From assembly GCA_026874595.1 (NCBI GenBank), contig CM049306.1, positions 39,188,019 through 39,252,018 of the forward strand: a DNA stretch of 64,000 bases, in the 5' to 3' direction. A model generated the notes under the pieces. It made no database searches and had not been told where the DNA came from. It was given only the letters and a program-made list of their open reading frames with translations. Of this stretch, positions 49,627 to 60,423 are shown piece by piece. The stretch's first letter is position 1; each line of letters opens with the position of its first letter. The position numbers were made by a program, and so were the translations under genes. This stretch comes from Sipunculus nudus. Taxonomy: Eukaryota; Annelida; Sipuncula; Golfingiida; Sipunculidae.

Positions 49627-51735
49627 CCGTTTATTTAGAATTTAAGAGATCGCATGATAAAACTTGCAGTATGCAATAAACCCCTTTACATTCTATTTCA
49701 AATAATTCTGGTGGTTCGCGTTTTTGCCTTTTTCAACCACATGCATGCGATTGTATGGTGATCCCACAGTGACATCACAGTGTCGTCACAATATAATATA
49801 TCACAACATGAGGTCACAGTGAGGTAATAAAGAGTTCACTCTTACTGTATATATAGATTTTTTAGAGATCATAAGAATAATAATTCTAGTGGTTCATTTC
49901 TTTGCCCTTTTAACCAGTGTCGTCACAATATGATACACAGCATGAGATTACAGTGAGGTAATCAAGAGCTCACTGTTCTGTTTATTTAGATTGTGCTCAG
50001 ATCATATAAATAATGTAATATTCATTAAATCTCATTTAATATTATATCACATTGTTCTAGTGCTACATTTCTTTGCCTTTTTTAACCATATGCATTTGTG
50101 TGTATGGTGACCTCACAGTGACATCACAGTGTCGTCACAATACAATATATCACAACATGAGGTCATAGTGAGGTCATCAAGAGCTTACTGTGACTAATTA
50201 TTTAGAAATGATTAGACCGCATAAAAAAATTGTAATATGCAATAAAAATCAATTAAGTTTATATCACATTGTTCTAGTGCTACATTTCTTTGCCTTTTCA
50301 GTCATATGCGTGTGAGTGTAGGGTGACCTCACAGTGACATCACAGTGTGGTCACAATATGATAAATCACAACATGAGGTCACAGTTAGGTCATTGAGAGC
50401 TAACTATGACAGTTTAAGTTGATAAGGCCGCATAAAAAATGTAATATGCAATAAATCTCATTTAATATTATATCACATTATTCTAGTGTTACATTTCTTT
50501 GCCTATTTAGCTATATGCGTGTGAGTGTATGGTGACCTCACAGTGACATCATAGTGTCATCACAGTATGATATTTCACAACATGAGGTCACAGTGAGGTC
50601 ATGGAGTGCTCACTGTTCTGTTTATTTAGATTTTACTCAGGTCGTATAAAAAAATGTAATATGCAGTATATCTCATTTAATATTATATCACATTATTCTA
50701 GTGCTACATTTCTTTGCCTTTTTAACCATATGCATATGTGTGTATGGTGACCTAACAGTGTCGTCACAATACAAATTTTCACAGCATGAGGTCACATTGA
50801 GGTCATCAAGAGCTTACTGTGACTGTTTATTTAGAAATGATTAGACCGCATAAAAAAATTGTAATATGCAATAAAAATCAATTAATTTTATATCACATTT
50901 TTCTAGTGCTACATTTCTTTGCCTTTTCAGTCATATGCGGGTGAGTGTAGGGTGACCTCACAGTGACATCACAGTGTCGTCACAATATGATAAATCACAA
51001 CATGAGGTCACAGTGAGGTCAATTTTGAGCTTACTGCGACTGTTTATTTAAAATTGATTAAGAAAGCATAAAAAATGTAAAATGCAATAAATCTCATTTA
51101 ATATTATATCACATTATTCTAGTGTTACATTTCTTTGCCTGTTTAGCTATATGCGTGTGAGTGTATGGTGACTTCACAGTGACATCACAGTGTCGTCACA
51201 ATATGATATATCACAACATCAGGTCACAGTGAGGTCATGGAGAGCTCACTGTTATGTTTATTTAGATTTTATTCAGGTCGTATAAAAAATATTATATGCA
51301 GTAAATCTCATTAAATATTAAATCAAATTATTCTAGTGCTAAATTTCTTTCCCTTGTTAACCATATGCATGTGTTTGTATGGTGACCTCATAGTGACATC
51401 ACAGTGTGGTCACAATATGATATATCACAACATGAGGTCACAGTGAGGTCATCGGGAGCTCACTGTGACTGTTTATTCAGATTTCGATCAGATCGCATAA
51501 AAATTGTAGTATGCATTAATACATAATAAATTTTATGACCCAATGTTCTTGTATTACATTCTTTTGCCTTTTAGCCATATGAGTGTAAGTGGATGGTGAC
51601 CTCACAGTGACATCACAGTGTCATCACAATATGATATATCGCAATATGAGCTCACAGTGAGATCATCAGGAACTCACTGTTGTGAGCTCACCGTGTGAGT
51701 TTTGTGTGACCTCACAGTGATTTCACCGTTAGCTC
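49627..51735. repeat. ~213-bp satellite with trimeric higher-order order
   Basis: About ten units, marked by 'tttctttgcctttttaaccatatgc'. Marker positions: 49726, 49904, 50075, 50292, 50501, 50716, 50921, 51137, 51351 and 51566, so 205-217 bp in the regular part. Each unit holds 'cctcacagtgacatcacagtgtcgtcac', 'acaacatgaggtcacagtgaggtca', 'tgtttatttaga' and 'aatgcaataaatctcatttaat'. Three unit types recur in order A-B-C with a period of about 635 bp (see findings). Confidence 0.93.
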
Positions 51736-51749
51736 ACGTCTTGACTGGG

Positions 51750-51757
51750 TAAACCAA
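51750..51757. other. Target site duplication, right (TAAACCAA)
   Basis: Exact repeat of 45748-45755, directly after the right terminal inverted repeat. Confidence 0.8.
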
Positions 51758-52080
51758 CTCCCGATACAGCAATTGTATGTGTTCCTGAAGTAACACTGAG
51801 TACTGATGAGGTTCTGTGGCCATTTCACTGATGAACACAGACAATCATCACCCAGTGTTCTCTTAGTTCCATTACACTAATAGATTAATTCATTGGTACG
51901 GTCCAAGCTACGCAAAGGGCTTGATTGGGTAAAATTATCAATTCACGCTGCAGTGATAGTGTGACTGATGAGGACCAGTCACTGCGTGTCTTGGACAGTG
52001 TCTACAACAAACAATTAGGAAAAAATATCTGGATGGCTGTATTGGATTGTAAAAGAACACCTAAAATAACAGGATTGTAG
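51758..52080. other. Short unannotated spacer
   Basis: Nothing recognised between the 6-kb element and the pogo/Tigger-like element. Confidence 0.45.
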
Positions 52081-53221
52081 TACAGTGAAACCCCTCTAGG
52101 GTGGACAGTCACAGGACCTGACGAGTTGTCCGTTATAGCGGGTGTCTGCCTCAGAGGGGTTTGGCCAGAAGGTCCGGCTGCGGCTACATATCGGAGACCC
52201 AATTAAGGGACTTTATCAACCATGAAAGCTGGTATTTTTCCTCTAATATTTAACCTTACATATATGTTACATGTGATTAAATTTTTTTGCTACCAGTTGT
52301 TGTTTTATTTTATTTTTTATTTTAGAATGAGTCTTTTAATATTAACTGGAACATTATTGTCATTACCTGTGGAAAATTAATATTCTAACACTGATTCACA
52401 TCTAGAGGACTTACTCGACAAGAGTCGACATATACATTTCTGCACTGGGTCAGTAAAATTTCTCAATTCTGTCTCACTCTTTCCTTGATAATAAAAGAAT
52501 CGCTTATGACATAAATTAATTTCTGACTTCTCATGCAAGTTTTGTTAACATCTGCATAAGCAAAGATAATAAATAAATGCATGATATCATATACGCCTTA
52601 TGATTGGTAGTTGGGACTAATTTCTGTGATGCAATTGTTACAGGATCGGGGATTGGTTGATTTACTGAGACCCCCCCCCCCCCCATCCCAGGCGACAGGT
52701 CATTACCCGGGACTGTTGTAATCCTTGTGTGTTACAGATACGTCATTATCCTCCCTCCTGGGTCTATGATAGATTAATGTGGCCCAAAATTAGAATGAAT
52801 ATGTGGCCTCACTGATAGCTAGGCACAATAGAAACTCTGTGATTTCTGTCACCACTATTGATAAAAGGATACATAAATAAATGTTCCAGATGAAATATAA
52901 GGTTAATTGAGTAAAACTAGCTCCAGTCTTATAGTCATGGCAATATGCCTACATCATAAGAACATTTAAGTGATATAAGGCATACATATTTGCATTTCAA
53001 AGTATTTCTGCTGATTCTGATCGGGGCAGCCGCTTGGGTGTCTAATTAGCTGGGGTAAATTTAGCCATCAGGCGGACAAAAAGTGTCCGTTGTCCTGAAT
53101 AGCGGGGTGTCCTCCTCAGAGGGGTTCTTAAAGTAGTAAAAATGCTCCTTCGGCTCAAAAAGTGTCCATTAGACAGGGTGTCCACCCCAGAGGGGTGTCC
53201 ACAGCCCGGGGTTTCACTGTA
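52081..53221. mobile_element. pogo/Tigger-like long MITE, complete copy
   Basis: The ends are TA-CAGTGAAACCCC (52081) and GGGGTTTCACTG-TA (53221), a perfect inverted repeat with TA at both sides, as expected for the Tc1/mariner-pogo superfamily. Inner end regions carry 'gtccgttatagcgggtgtctgcctcagaggggttt' and 'gtccattagacagggtgtccaccccagagggg'. The 1.1-kb body encodes no transposase. A second, truncated-by-window copy starts at 63077 in the same orientation and matches across the body ('tgaaagc.ggtattttt', 'cctatgatagaataat'). Confidence 0.85.
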
Positions 53222-54463
53222 TTATCATGTTATAATATGACTGGCATGATTTGTAGATAAAACATTATCAGTATACTGATAAATGCAGGAATACTCATAC
53301 ATTATATCATGATACAATACATATCACGACACTTAACTTGAAACAGGATATATGATAAAACACAAATGATATGATTTATATTCCTGGCAAAATTTTGCTT
53401 AAATATTCAAATGTAGACAAGTTTACTCTCATTAAATTTATTTCCAAACCATAAACAGAATTTATTTGCAAATGATAAACAATCAGATTCAACTCTGTTT
53501 TTATGAATGATGTCTTACCTTAGATGTATTACATTGCACTAGCTGAGATGGAGCATGCAACTTTAAGTTTTATTTTTTGCATAATTGCTTGTTATGGATT
53601 TGAAACCAATGGTAACATAAACCAATGAAAACAGGTACCATCTTCCCAAAAACAATAACAATTAAATGAAAAAATACTGAACAGAATAACCAATTAAAGA
53701 CATTTTGAATAACTTCATAGAATAACATCACATTTTGGTCTGGTATTGGAATTTATTGCTACCTATGGCCTACCAATGCTGTTATAGCAAAAAATAACCA
53801 GGGATCAAAAACAACATCAATTATGAGGGAGGCTGAGAAGATACTCTAAAATGAAGCTCTTTAAGATTGCCAGACAGAAAGAACAGGAAAAAGAGAAGAG
53901 GAAGCATTTAAATTGATGTGACACCCTGAGAGATATAAGAGAAGCTATAGACAGCTGATAGGAGTGTGACACATCGTGAACTCATCAACAAGGATGTAAA
54001 ATTCATGTCAATGTCTCCTTGGGGGACAAATGAGAAAACCTGACCATGACTCACAAGGTTAAAGCCTTGGCATGATACAACTCGTGAACTTGGCTTTGAA
54101 ATGTTATCTGACACTGTTGCATGACTTACACATGAAAAGAATTTGTCATATCTTGAGTAATGAAACTAAATTTAAACTGACATAGTCCTTTTATTTTTTT
54201 TTCTTATCTATATTAGTAAAATTATACAAAACAATGTTTTTTTCTAACTTATTGTTTATGATTCACCCTAATGATTATTTATACATGCCTTAAGAGTGTT
54301 GTTTTATGGATGACATGAATGTGAATGTATAAATAAGTATTACATAATCAATGGAGTTATGTATATATATTCTTGCCATGAATTTTTTTATTTAAGTCAA
54401 TTACGGTCTTGAGGATATATATATTATAGATGACATATGTAAAACTCAAGTGTTAGCTCAGAT
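53222..54463. other. Unannotated stretch, no gene seen
   Basis: No array or element end recognised. The frame 53908-54114 (-) is short and featureless. Confidence 0.5.
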
Positions 54464-54590
54464 GAGCATGTTCTCACCAACAATATCCAGAGCCTAAAAA
54501 AAATATTTATAATCTAAACACAGACTGATCAGGCAGAGCCATGCAAATATTTTACATTTTTCCATGACCATGACTTTTTGCCAAAAAAAA
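54464..54590. repeat. ~127-bp direct repeat, copy 1
   Basis: 'gttctcaccaacaatatccagagcctaa', 'atttataatctaaacacagactgatca', 'gcagagccat' and 'ttttgcca' recur in the same order at 55041-55170, 577 bp downstream. Confidence 0.8.
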
Positions 54591-54613
54591 CCCACAGGTA
54601 CCCAATTTTCTTC

Positions 54614-55035
54614 TATGTCTGGCTTACCATGATTGCTCAATGATTACAGACCTCTAGTTAAAAATTTATGTTCTACATCTAAACCTTGACAATATCAGCT
54701 GTTGTGAAAAAGAATCAAACATCTTTACAAACCTACAGGTAATATCTAAATGCCAGATGTGACTTATTCCAGGATATCAGGTCATTGGTGCAGCTGTCAA
54801 CCTGCCAGGATGGTAATCAATCAGAATAGAATCAATCCTCAACCATTATACTTACCAACCAATACTTGCAGTATACACCTAGCATGAATATTTACCGGTA
54901 CTGAATTCTGCTGAACTTCACACATCAACCAGTTTTTTAGCTAGACTGACAACTGCCAGCTTTAAGATCAAGTTCTGTGGCCCTCACACATGACTGATTG
55001 ACCTTAACTGTTCACATCATTTAACAGGTACACAT
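54614..55035. repeat. ~420-bp dispersed repeat, copy 1
   Basis: Matches 58504-58930 in the same orientation along its length ('atcagctgttgtgaaaaagaatcaaacatc', 'ccaggatggtaatcaatcagaat', 'tgaattctgctgaacttcacacatca', 'aggttctgtggcc'). The two copies differ by substitutions and small indels. Family unknown. Confidence 0.85.
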
Positions 55036-55040
55036 TTTCT

Positions 55041-55170
55041 GAGTATGTTCTCAACAGTGATATCCAGAGCCTAACAAAATATTTATGATCTAAACATAGA
55101 CTGATCAAGCAGAGCCATATGGAAATACTTTATTTTTTTTCCATATGACCTTGACATTTTGCCAACAAAA
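55041..55170. repeat. ~130-bp direct repeat, copy 2
   Basis: Second copy of 54464-54590, directly after the ~420-bp repeat, so that repeat is framed by two direct copies. Confidence 0.8.
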
Positions 55171-56689
55171 AAAATCAATGGTTCTTTCCCTTGAGTAATG
55201 GGACAAATCTGAAGAGGAGAAGTTCCAATTAATCTTGTCACTTCCCGCCAGAGTTAATTATCATTGGAAAACCAGTTTGTAAATGAGTTAACCCTTTGAC
55301 CTGCAAACACCAATTCCAGTAAGGCTCCTTCCTTCATTAATGGATCTAAAACAATTAGAAGTTTAAACTCAATGAAAACTTCTTATGAAAACCAAAGTAG
55401 GAAAAACTTAATCTGACCTTTGACATGGTCTTTCTTAGCCTACAACAGATAAGGTATGTTCCTATAATGATGGGTCACATCTATATTATTACTGATGGTG
55501 GGGGAACTCATCCATTGTCATACAACTCATTGAAATGTGGCCATATCTTGAAAATGCTTGTTTTTGGTCTTGTAAAGATGCCAAGTGTCCTAATTGGGGG
55601 TCATCTTTATGATTTCCAACTTCTCTTGTGAATTTTAACTTAATTAAGGAAACTTTTCCAAGGATCTACTGCAGAAAGTATGCCAGTTGATCCAGCAGGT
55701 AAACTCAGCCCATGGAAAACCTGTCCCCAACAAACCCAGCTTAGGTGATCGACACAGCCCTGTTCAAATACATGAATGGGTAATATGCAAGCTACCATAG
55801 TATATGTAAAATTTGATTCCAAATAATCAATCCTATCACCTGGAGTCAATATAATCTGTAGATATACATGGCTGGACAGACGGAGAGATAAAGTGGTAAC
55901 TACCTACAGTTTCCAGGGAGCTCTAATTATAGTACATTTGAACAAATAATGGGAGCTACCAGCACATGACATTGCCTGGTGCACCAGGCACCCCACTCAG
56001 TACAAGATTATTATCCCTCTGTTACCTGGTATAACCATCTATATCACAATTGATAATTCTACCATGTATCTGAGTAAAAACATGCATGCAATGCTGCATG
56101 AGACCCAGACATGCAGTCTTTTGGATGCTGTATGATTCATTTTCCATCAATATGAACTGGGGATGGGTCAGTTAGGATGGCTGCCTCCATCTTGCACTAA
56201 AAGCATTAATTCACAATATATCTGTTACCTGTGGTACAATGTAATACAGTATGTACACATCCAAAAGTTATATTGAAGTACTAACTGTGAATATGCCACA
56301 CCTATGAAGGAAGAAATTACACAATTATAAATCATGATTATTTCATGATAAAAGCTACTCATGTCAGAATTGTTGGTAAAGTTGTGTAATATCTGACCTG
56401 CCTTGCTTACATTTGCAAATTTTACTTAAGTCTTTTCCTATTAGCACTGCATGATCATATATGATCATATATGATAAAACTCCTAGCTTACAGAATTTTT
56501 AAAAAGATACTTTATTTAAAAAATGATTGAGTGTACCTGCTTGCATGAATAAGCTTAGAAGCCATAACTCTCCAGAACATTAAACCATATGATCTGTACA
56601 CTCTTAATTAATATATATTTCCTTTATAATATAAAAACCCCTGTATACTTTAGCTGGTATGCTTTACCTTAAAACCTCTATAATCTAAA
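55171..56689. other. Unannotated stretch, no gene seen
   Basis: No supported gene. A short palindromic duplication (ATGATCATAT twice) lies at about 56451-56470. Confidence 0.5.
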
Positions 56690-56874
56690 TACAGTGAAAC
56701 CTGTGAAATAAGGCCATCTTTGGGACCGACCAAAAGTGGTCTTAATTCTCAGGCAGTCTTATAAGATAGGCCAACTAAAACCAATTATGTGAATGCTTTC
56801 AGTTCACCCAAGGGTGGTCTTAATGGACAGGTGGTCTTATTAGAAACCTGGTCTTTAAGACAGGTTCCACTGTA
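56690..56874. mobile_element. TA-flanked pogo/Tigger-like MITE, 185 bp
   Basis: Ends TA-CAGTGAAACCTGT and ACAGGTTCCACTG-TA are near-perfect inverted repeats. The inside has 'gtggtcttaattctcaggcagtcttataa' and 'gggtggtcttaatggacaggtggtcttatta'. Non-coding. A deleted relative lies at 28013-28099. Confidence 0.85.
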
Positions 56875-58503
56875 TCAAGTACCACCCACCTTATGAACTT
56901 CTGTATTGTGATATTTCAGCTGGGACCATCTACCTTGTACTTATCCACATATACAGGTCTGGCAAAGGACCATTATTGCAGCTTATGCTGCCTTTTTGAG
57001 TGCGTCACTGTGCTAATTCATTATCCTGCCTGACGCTAAGTGCTTTAGAGAGCAATTTAGCACCGTGACTTTTCATTTTCTCTCTGGTTCTTTATTCAAT
57101 CAATTGAAGGAACATGCTCAGCCTCCACAGGTGGTGACATTTTGCTGCTGCTCATTTTATTTCTGACACAATGTTTCTCGTATGTCAAATAAATTATTTC
57201 ATTATTATGCTGCCTTATAAATACTTCCATGTTTTAATGACCCTGGGGTGACTCAAGGAAGTGTTTTACTGGTAACTTCCTATTTAATTCAATTTTTGAC
57301 ACACATGTACATAATTTTTCTTTAAAGTTAAAGTATGGCCTGTATTGCCTATTGAAGGCATATGGAGTTAATCATGCAAGAGGTGATACACCATCAAAAA
57401 GTCCTCTGCATGGATTTCAAGTACCATATATGGCAATGCAGAATTTTTATATTCAGTGGATCTCTGTATAACAGGATGATCAGGTTGTCCCATCTTAATC
57501 TATAGCATTTATGACAGTCACTTTGAACTGACCATGGGCTACACTGCTCTGTAGTCAAAACATACTGAACAGAGTTTGGGAAGCTTCAGCCTGTAAAACT
57601 ACAAAATAATATCACAGGTACTCAATTTTTGTTCAGCCTTAGGTATCCAGGTAAACCTCTCTTTATGGGAATCCCTTTAATACCAATACTTTAATACCAA
57701 TGATAGGTAGGACTGAGATTCATAACTTTTTCTCCATTAATGTTTTCCTTTATTTCTTTGTGTCCTCCTGATCTCCAATACAGCTGATTTTCCAAAACTT
57801 ACATTTGATGGCTGTAACAGTCATATATAATGATTGGCATCTGATATTTTAATTCTTACCTTAACATAATTTTCAAGGTCATACACCACATTTATTCCCA
57901 ATTACGAACATGACACAAGACTAAAAGATACCCTTGTTACGAATAAAACAAGAACTAAGATAGTGGCAGACAATTGTCTGAGAAACATAACAACAAAAGT
58001 CATAAATGAAACCAACCAAATTATTATTGATAAAATCTTCACTCATAGTCTTCAAGGATTGATTTGCTACACCAAACAACATTTTATAAATATATACATA
58101 TAAAGACAAATGCCTTCAGACAAACTGTTACATTTGTAACAAAAATAAGTCTAAGCCAAAAAATAAAACCCCTTAAAATAAATAACAATTTAACTGTTTT
58201 TTCAGTAACTCAAGTTGATAATCTTCTCAGTTTCTCATCCATTTCCTCAGTAAATCATATATATTAAATATCAAATTTTATGAAATTGATAACACTTAAC
58301 CTCCATTTTATGTACGATTTCTCCATGTGTCACAAGTGGCTGTTGTGTCACCAGATTAAAATTCTTAACAACAGTTTCTAGACATAATAAAAACAAAAAC
58401 AAAAAATGACATGTTGAATATATTTTTATGGATACATTACTTTTATGTCAAATAAAATATTTCTCTCTCTCTCTGTAACAGCTCATTTGAGGGAGATGGG
58501 GAT
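56875..58503. other. Unannotated stretch, no gene seen
   Basis: No arrays or element ends recognised; the overlapping frames at 57921-58267 are short and featureless. Confidence 0.5.
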
Positions 58504-58930
58504 CTGGCTTCTAATGATTGCTCAATAATTGCAGGCCTCTGGTTAAATATATTTAATGTCCTTCATTAAAATGTGGACATTATCAGCTGTTGTGGAAAAG
58601 AATCAAACATCTTTACAAATCTACATGTAATATCGACACACAAGATGTGAATTTATTCCAGGACACCTGTGACCAGGTCACTGGTGCAGTTGTCTACCTG
58701 CCGGGATGGTAATCCATCAGAATTCAATCAATCCTCCACCATTACACCTACCAACTAGTTCCTGCAGTATATACCTTTCATGAATATTTAGTGAATTCTG
58801 CTGAACTTCACACATCACCCAGTTTTTTTGCTAGATTGACAACTGCCTGCTTTTAGATCAGGTTCTGTGGCCGTCACACATGGCCGATTCCTTACCTGTT
58901 CACATCAATTAACAGTTGTACTTTTCGTGT
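58504..58930. repeat. ~420-bp dispersed repeat, copy 2
   Basis: Second copy of 54614-55035, about 3.9 kb downstream. The ~130-bp repeat that frames copy 1 is not seen here. Confidence 0.85.
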
Positions 58931-58991
58931 TAGCAAACTGATGTGAAAACTTTTTATTGAGTACATGAATTTTACAACTGAACAACTCAAT

Positions 58992-59240
58992 CAGGGTTCC
59001 TCCACTTCCAGAATGTCAGATTATCATGACTTTTTCATGACCTAAAACATAAATTCATGACCTTTTTTCCCATAACTATAAATTTACCGTTTTTATTCAT
59101 GTGAACTGTTTGCTGTGATTTATTGAATTTTTACTATTTACTGGTAGAATGAAACAAGTATTAGACTCTTTAACAACATTTTTTAAGTACTGTATTTTTA
59201 AACTTCAAAATTCATGACTATTCAGGACATGGGAACCCAA
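58992..59240. mobile_element. hAT-like MITE ('CAGGGTTCC' type)
   Basis: The left end CAGGGTTCC and right end GGGAACCC are inverted. Inside, 'tcatgac' recurs on both sides ('ctttttcatgacct', 'aattcatgaccttt', 'aattcatgacta', 'ttcaggacatgggaacc'). This wording belongs to a widespread invertebrate hAT-like MITE type (family knowledge). I could not confirm a target duplication. Confidence 0.55.
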
Positions 59241-60423
59241 TAGAATTGTCCTGGAGATCGACAGTGTCATATTATCTGTGGACAAAATAATAATTGTGAA
59301 ACTATAGCATTTTCATGTGGATTTTATGTCCTGTACTAAAATGTTAATATACACATGATGTCCTGACCTGTGGCAATCTGTTTCCATTTTGTGTTGCACA
59401 ACTTTGTCCCTGGAAAATATGTCATGACATTTACTGAGAGGACATTACATCTTATTTGTAGCATTCTGAAGATGGACATTCAGTTCTTTGGTAATTTTGA
59501 CCATCTGCATTTCATATGACAATTTATGATTTTAATCATGAATATTTCATGGTCCAGTGGCATATCTTTATCTGTTGACATAATTTCTGATGGAATTTTT
59601 GTTGATAATGTTATGTCCTTTTGTCTACAAGCATTGTCTATGGCACTTTATTCACAGCCAGTATGTTCTTTGCTATTTAGCCTGGATTATCTACAGAACA
59701 AAAATAATATACCAAAAGTATCAATATAAATGTTCCTAAGCCAAAGAAATATAAGAAATTTATCATCCCATGAGCCATTCAACCCCGAGAAACTGATCCA
59801 TAACGTCTGGATACATGAGTCATGGTCCGTTACATGATTCATCTGAAAGAACCAGACTTACCTAGACAGGTTACACATGCAGATATATAAACTCATCACA
59901 GGACATGTATGAAAATTTAAAAAAAATACAAGCCTATATACCCTTTTCCTTTTAAGTTTAGCATTCTCTGTCTATTTCTATGATTGCATTGCTCCCATGT
60001 CAGACCTTGTCTTTATTTGTGGTTTGCTTCTGGGATAAACTGACATTCAACTACCAAGTCACGTCATCTGTATCTAGTTCCATCAAGGATACAATAAAAT
60101 GATAAAAGCTGGAAGTTTTTCTTCATTCAGGCACAGTTCAGATCAAAGGGTATCTGATGGATACATGAGAATATGGGATGCTCAGAGAAACAGCTTCAAG
60201 GAACCACCGTGATGTGTAATATAAAACTACATCTTAGTAATTATATTGCTTATTGAGTATGTGTATTCTGCACACAGAAATTAAACACTCCATGAGTGGA
60301 TCTAATCCATATGTACAAGCACTGATCTTGAGCATGCATAAAAAATAAAAGAATATAATTATCACTTCAGTGGAGCTTCCCATTTACAGATCAACACTGA
60401 TGGCGCCATTTGATGGTGCCATG
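59241..60423. other. Unannotated stretch, no gene seen
   Basis: Nothing recognised. The frame 59526-59729 is AT-rich and featureless. Confidence 0.5.

Larger units (their letters stand above)
45756..51749. mobile_element. ~6-kb TIR element with satellite arms
   Basis: The left end is CCCAGTCAAGA (45756-45766) and the right end is TCTTGACTGGG (51739-51749), a perfect 11-bp inverted repeat. Similarity continues in imperfect form (TGAaCTcACaGTG against TGAgCTaACgGTG). An 8-bp duplication, TAAACCAA, flanks it. Both arms are built of TCACAGTG-like repeats: left arm 45780-46580 and right arm 49627-51735. The middle has no recognisable transposase; open frames there are at most 66 codons. An 8-bp target duplication is known for hAT, P and Merlin elements, among others; the ends do not let me choose. 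Likely non-autonomous. Confidence 0.75.
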
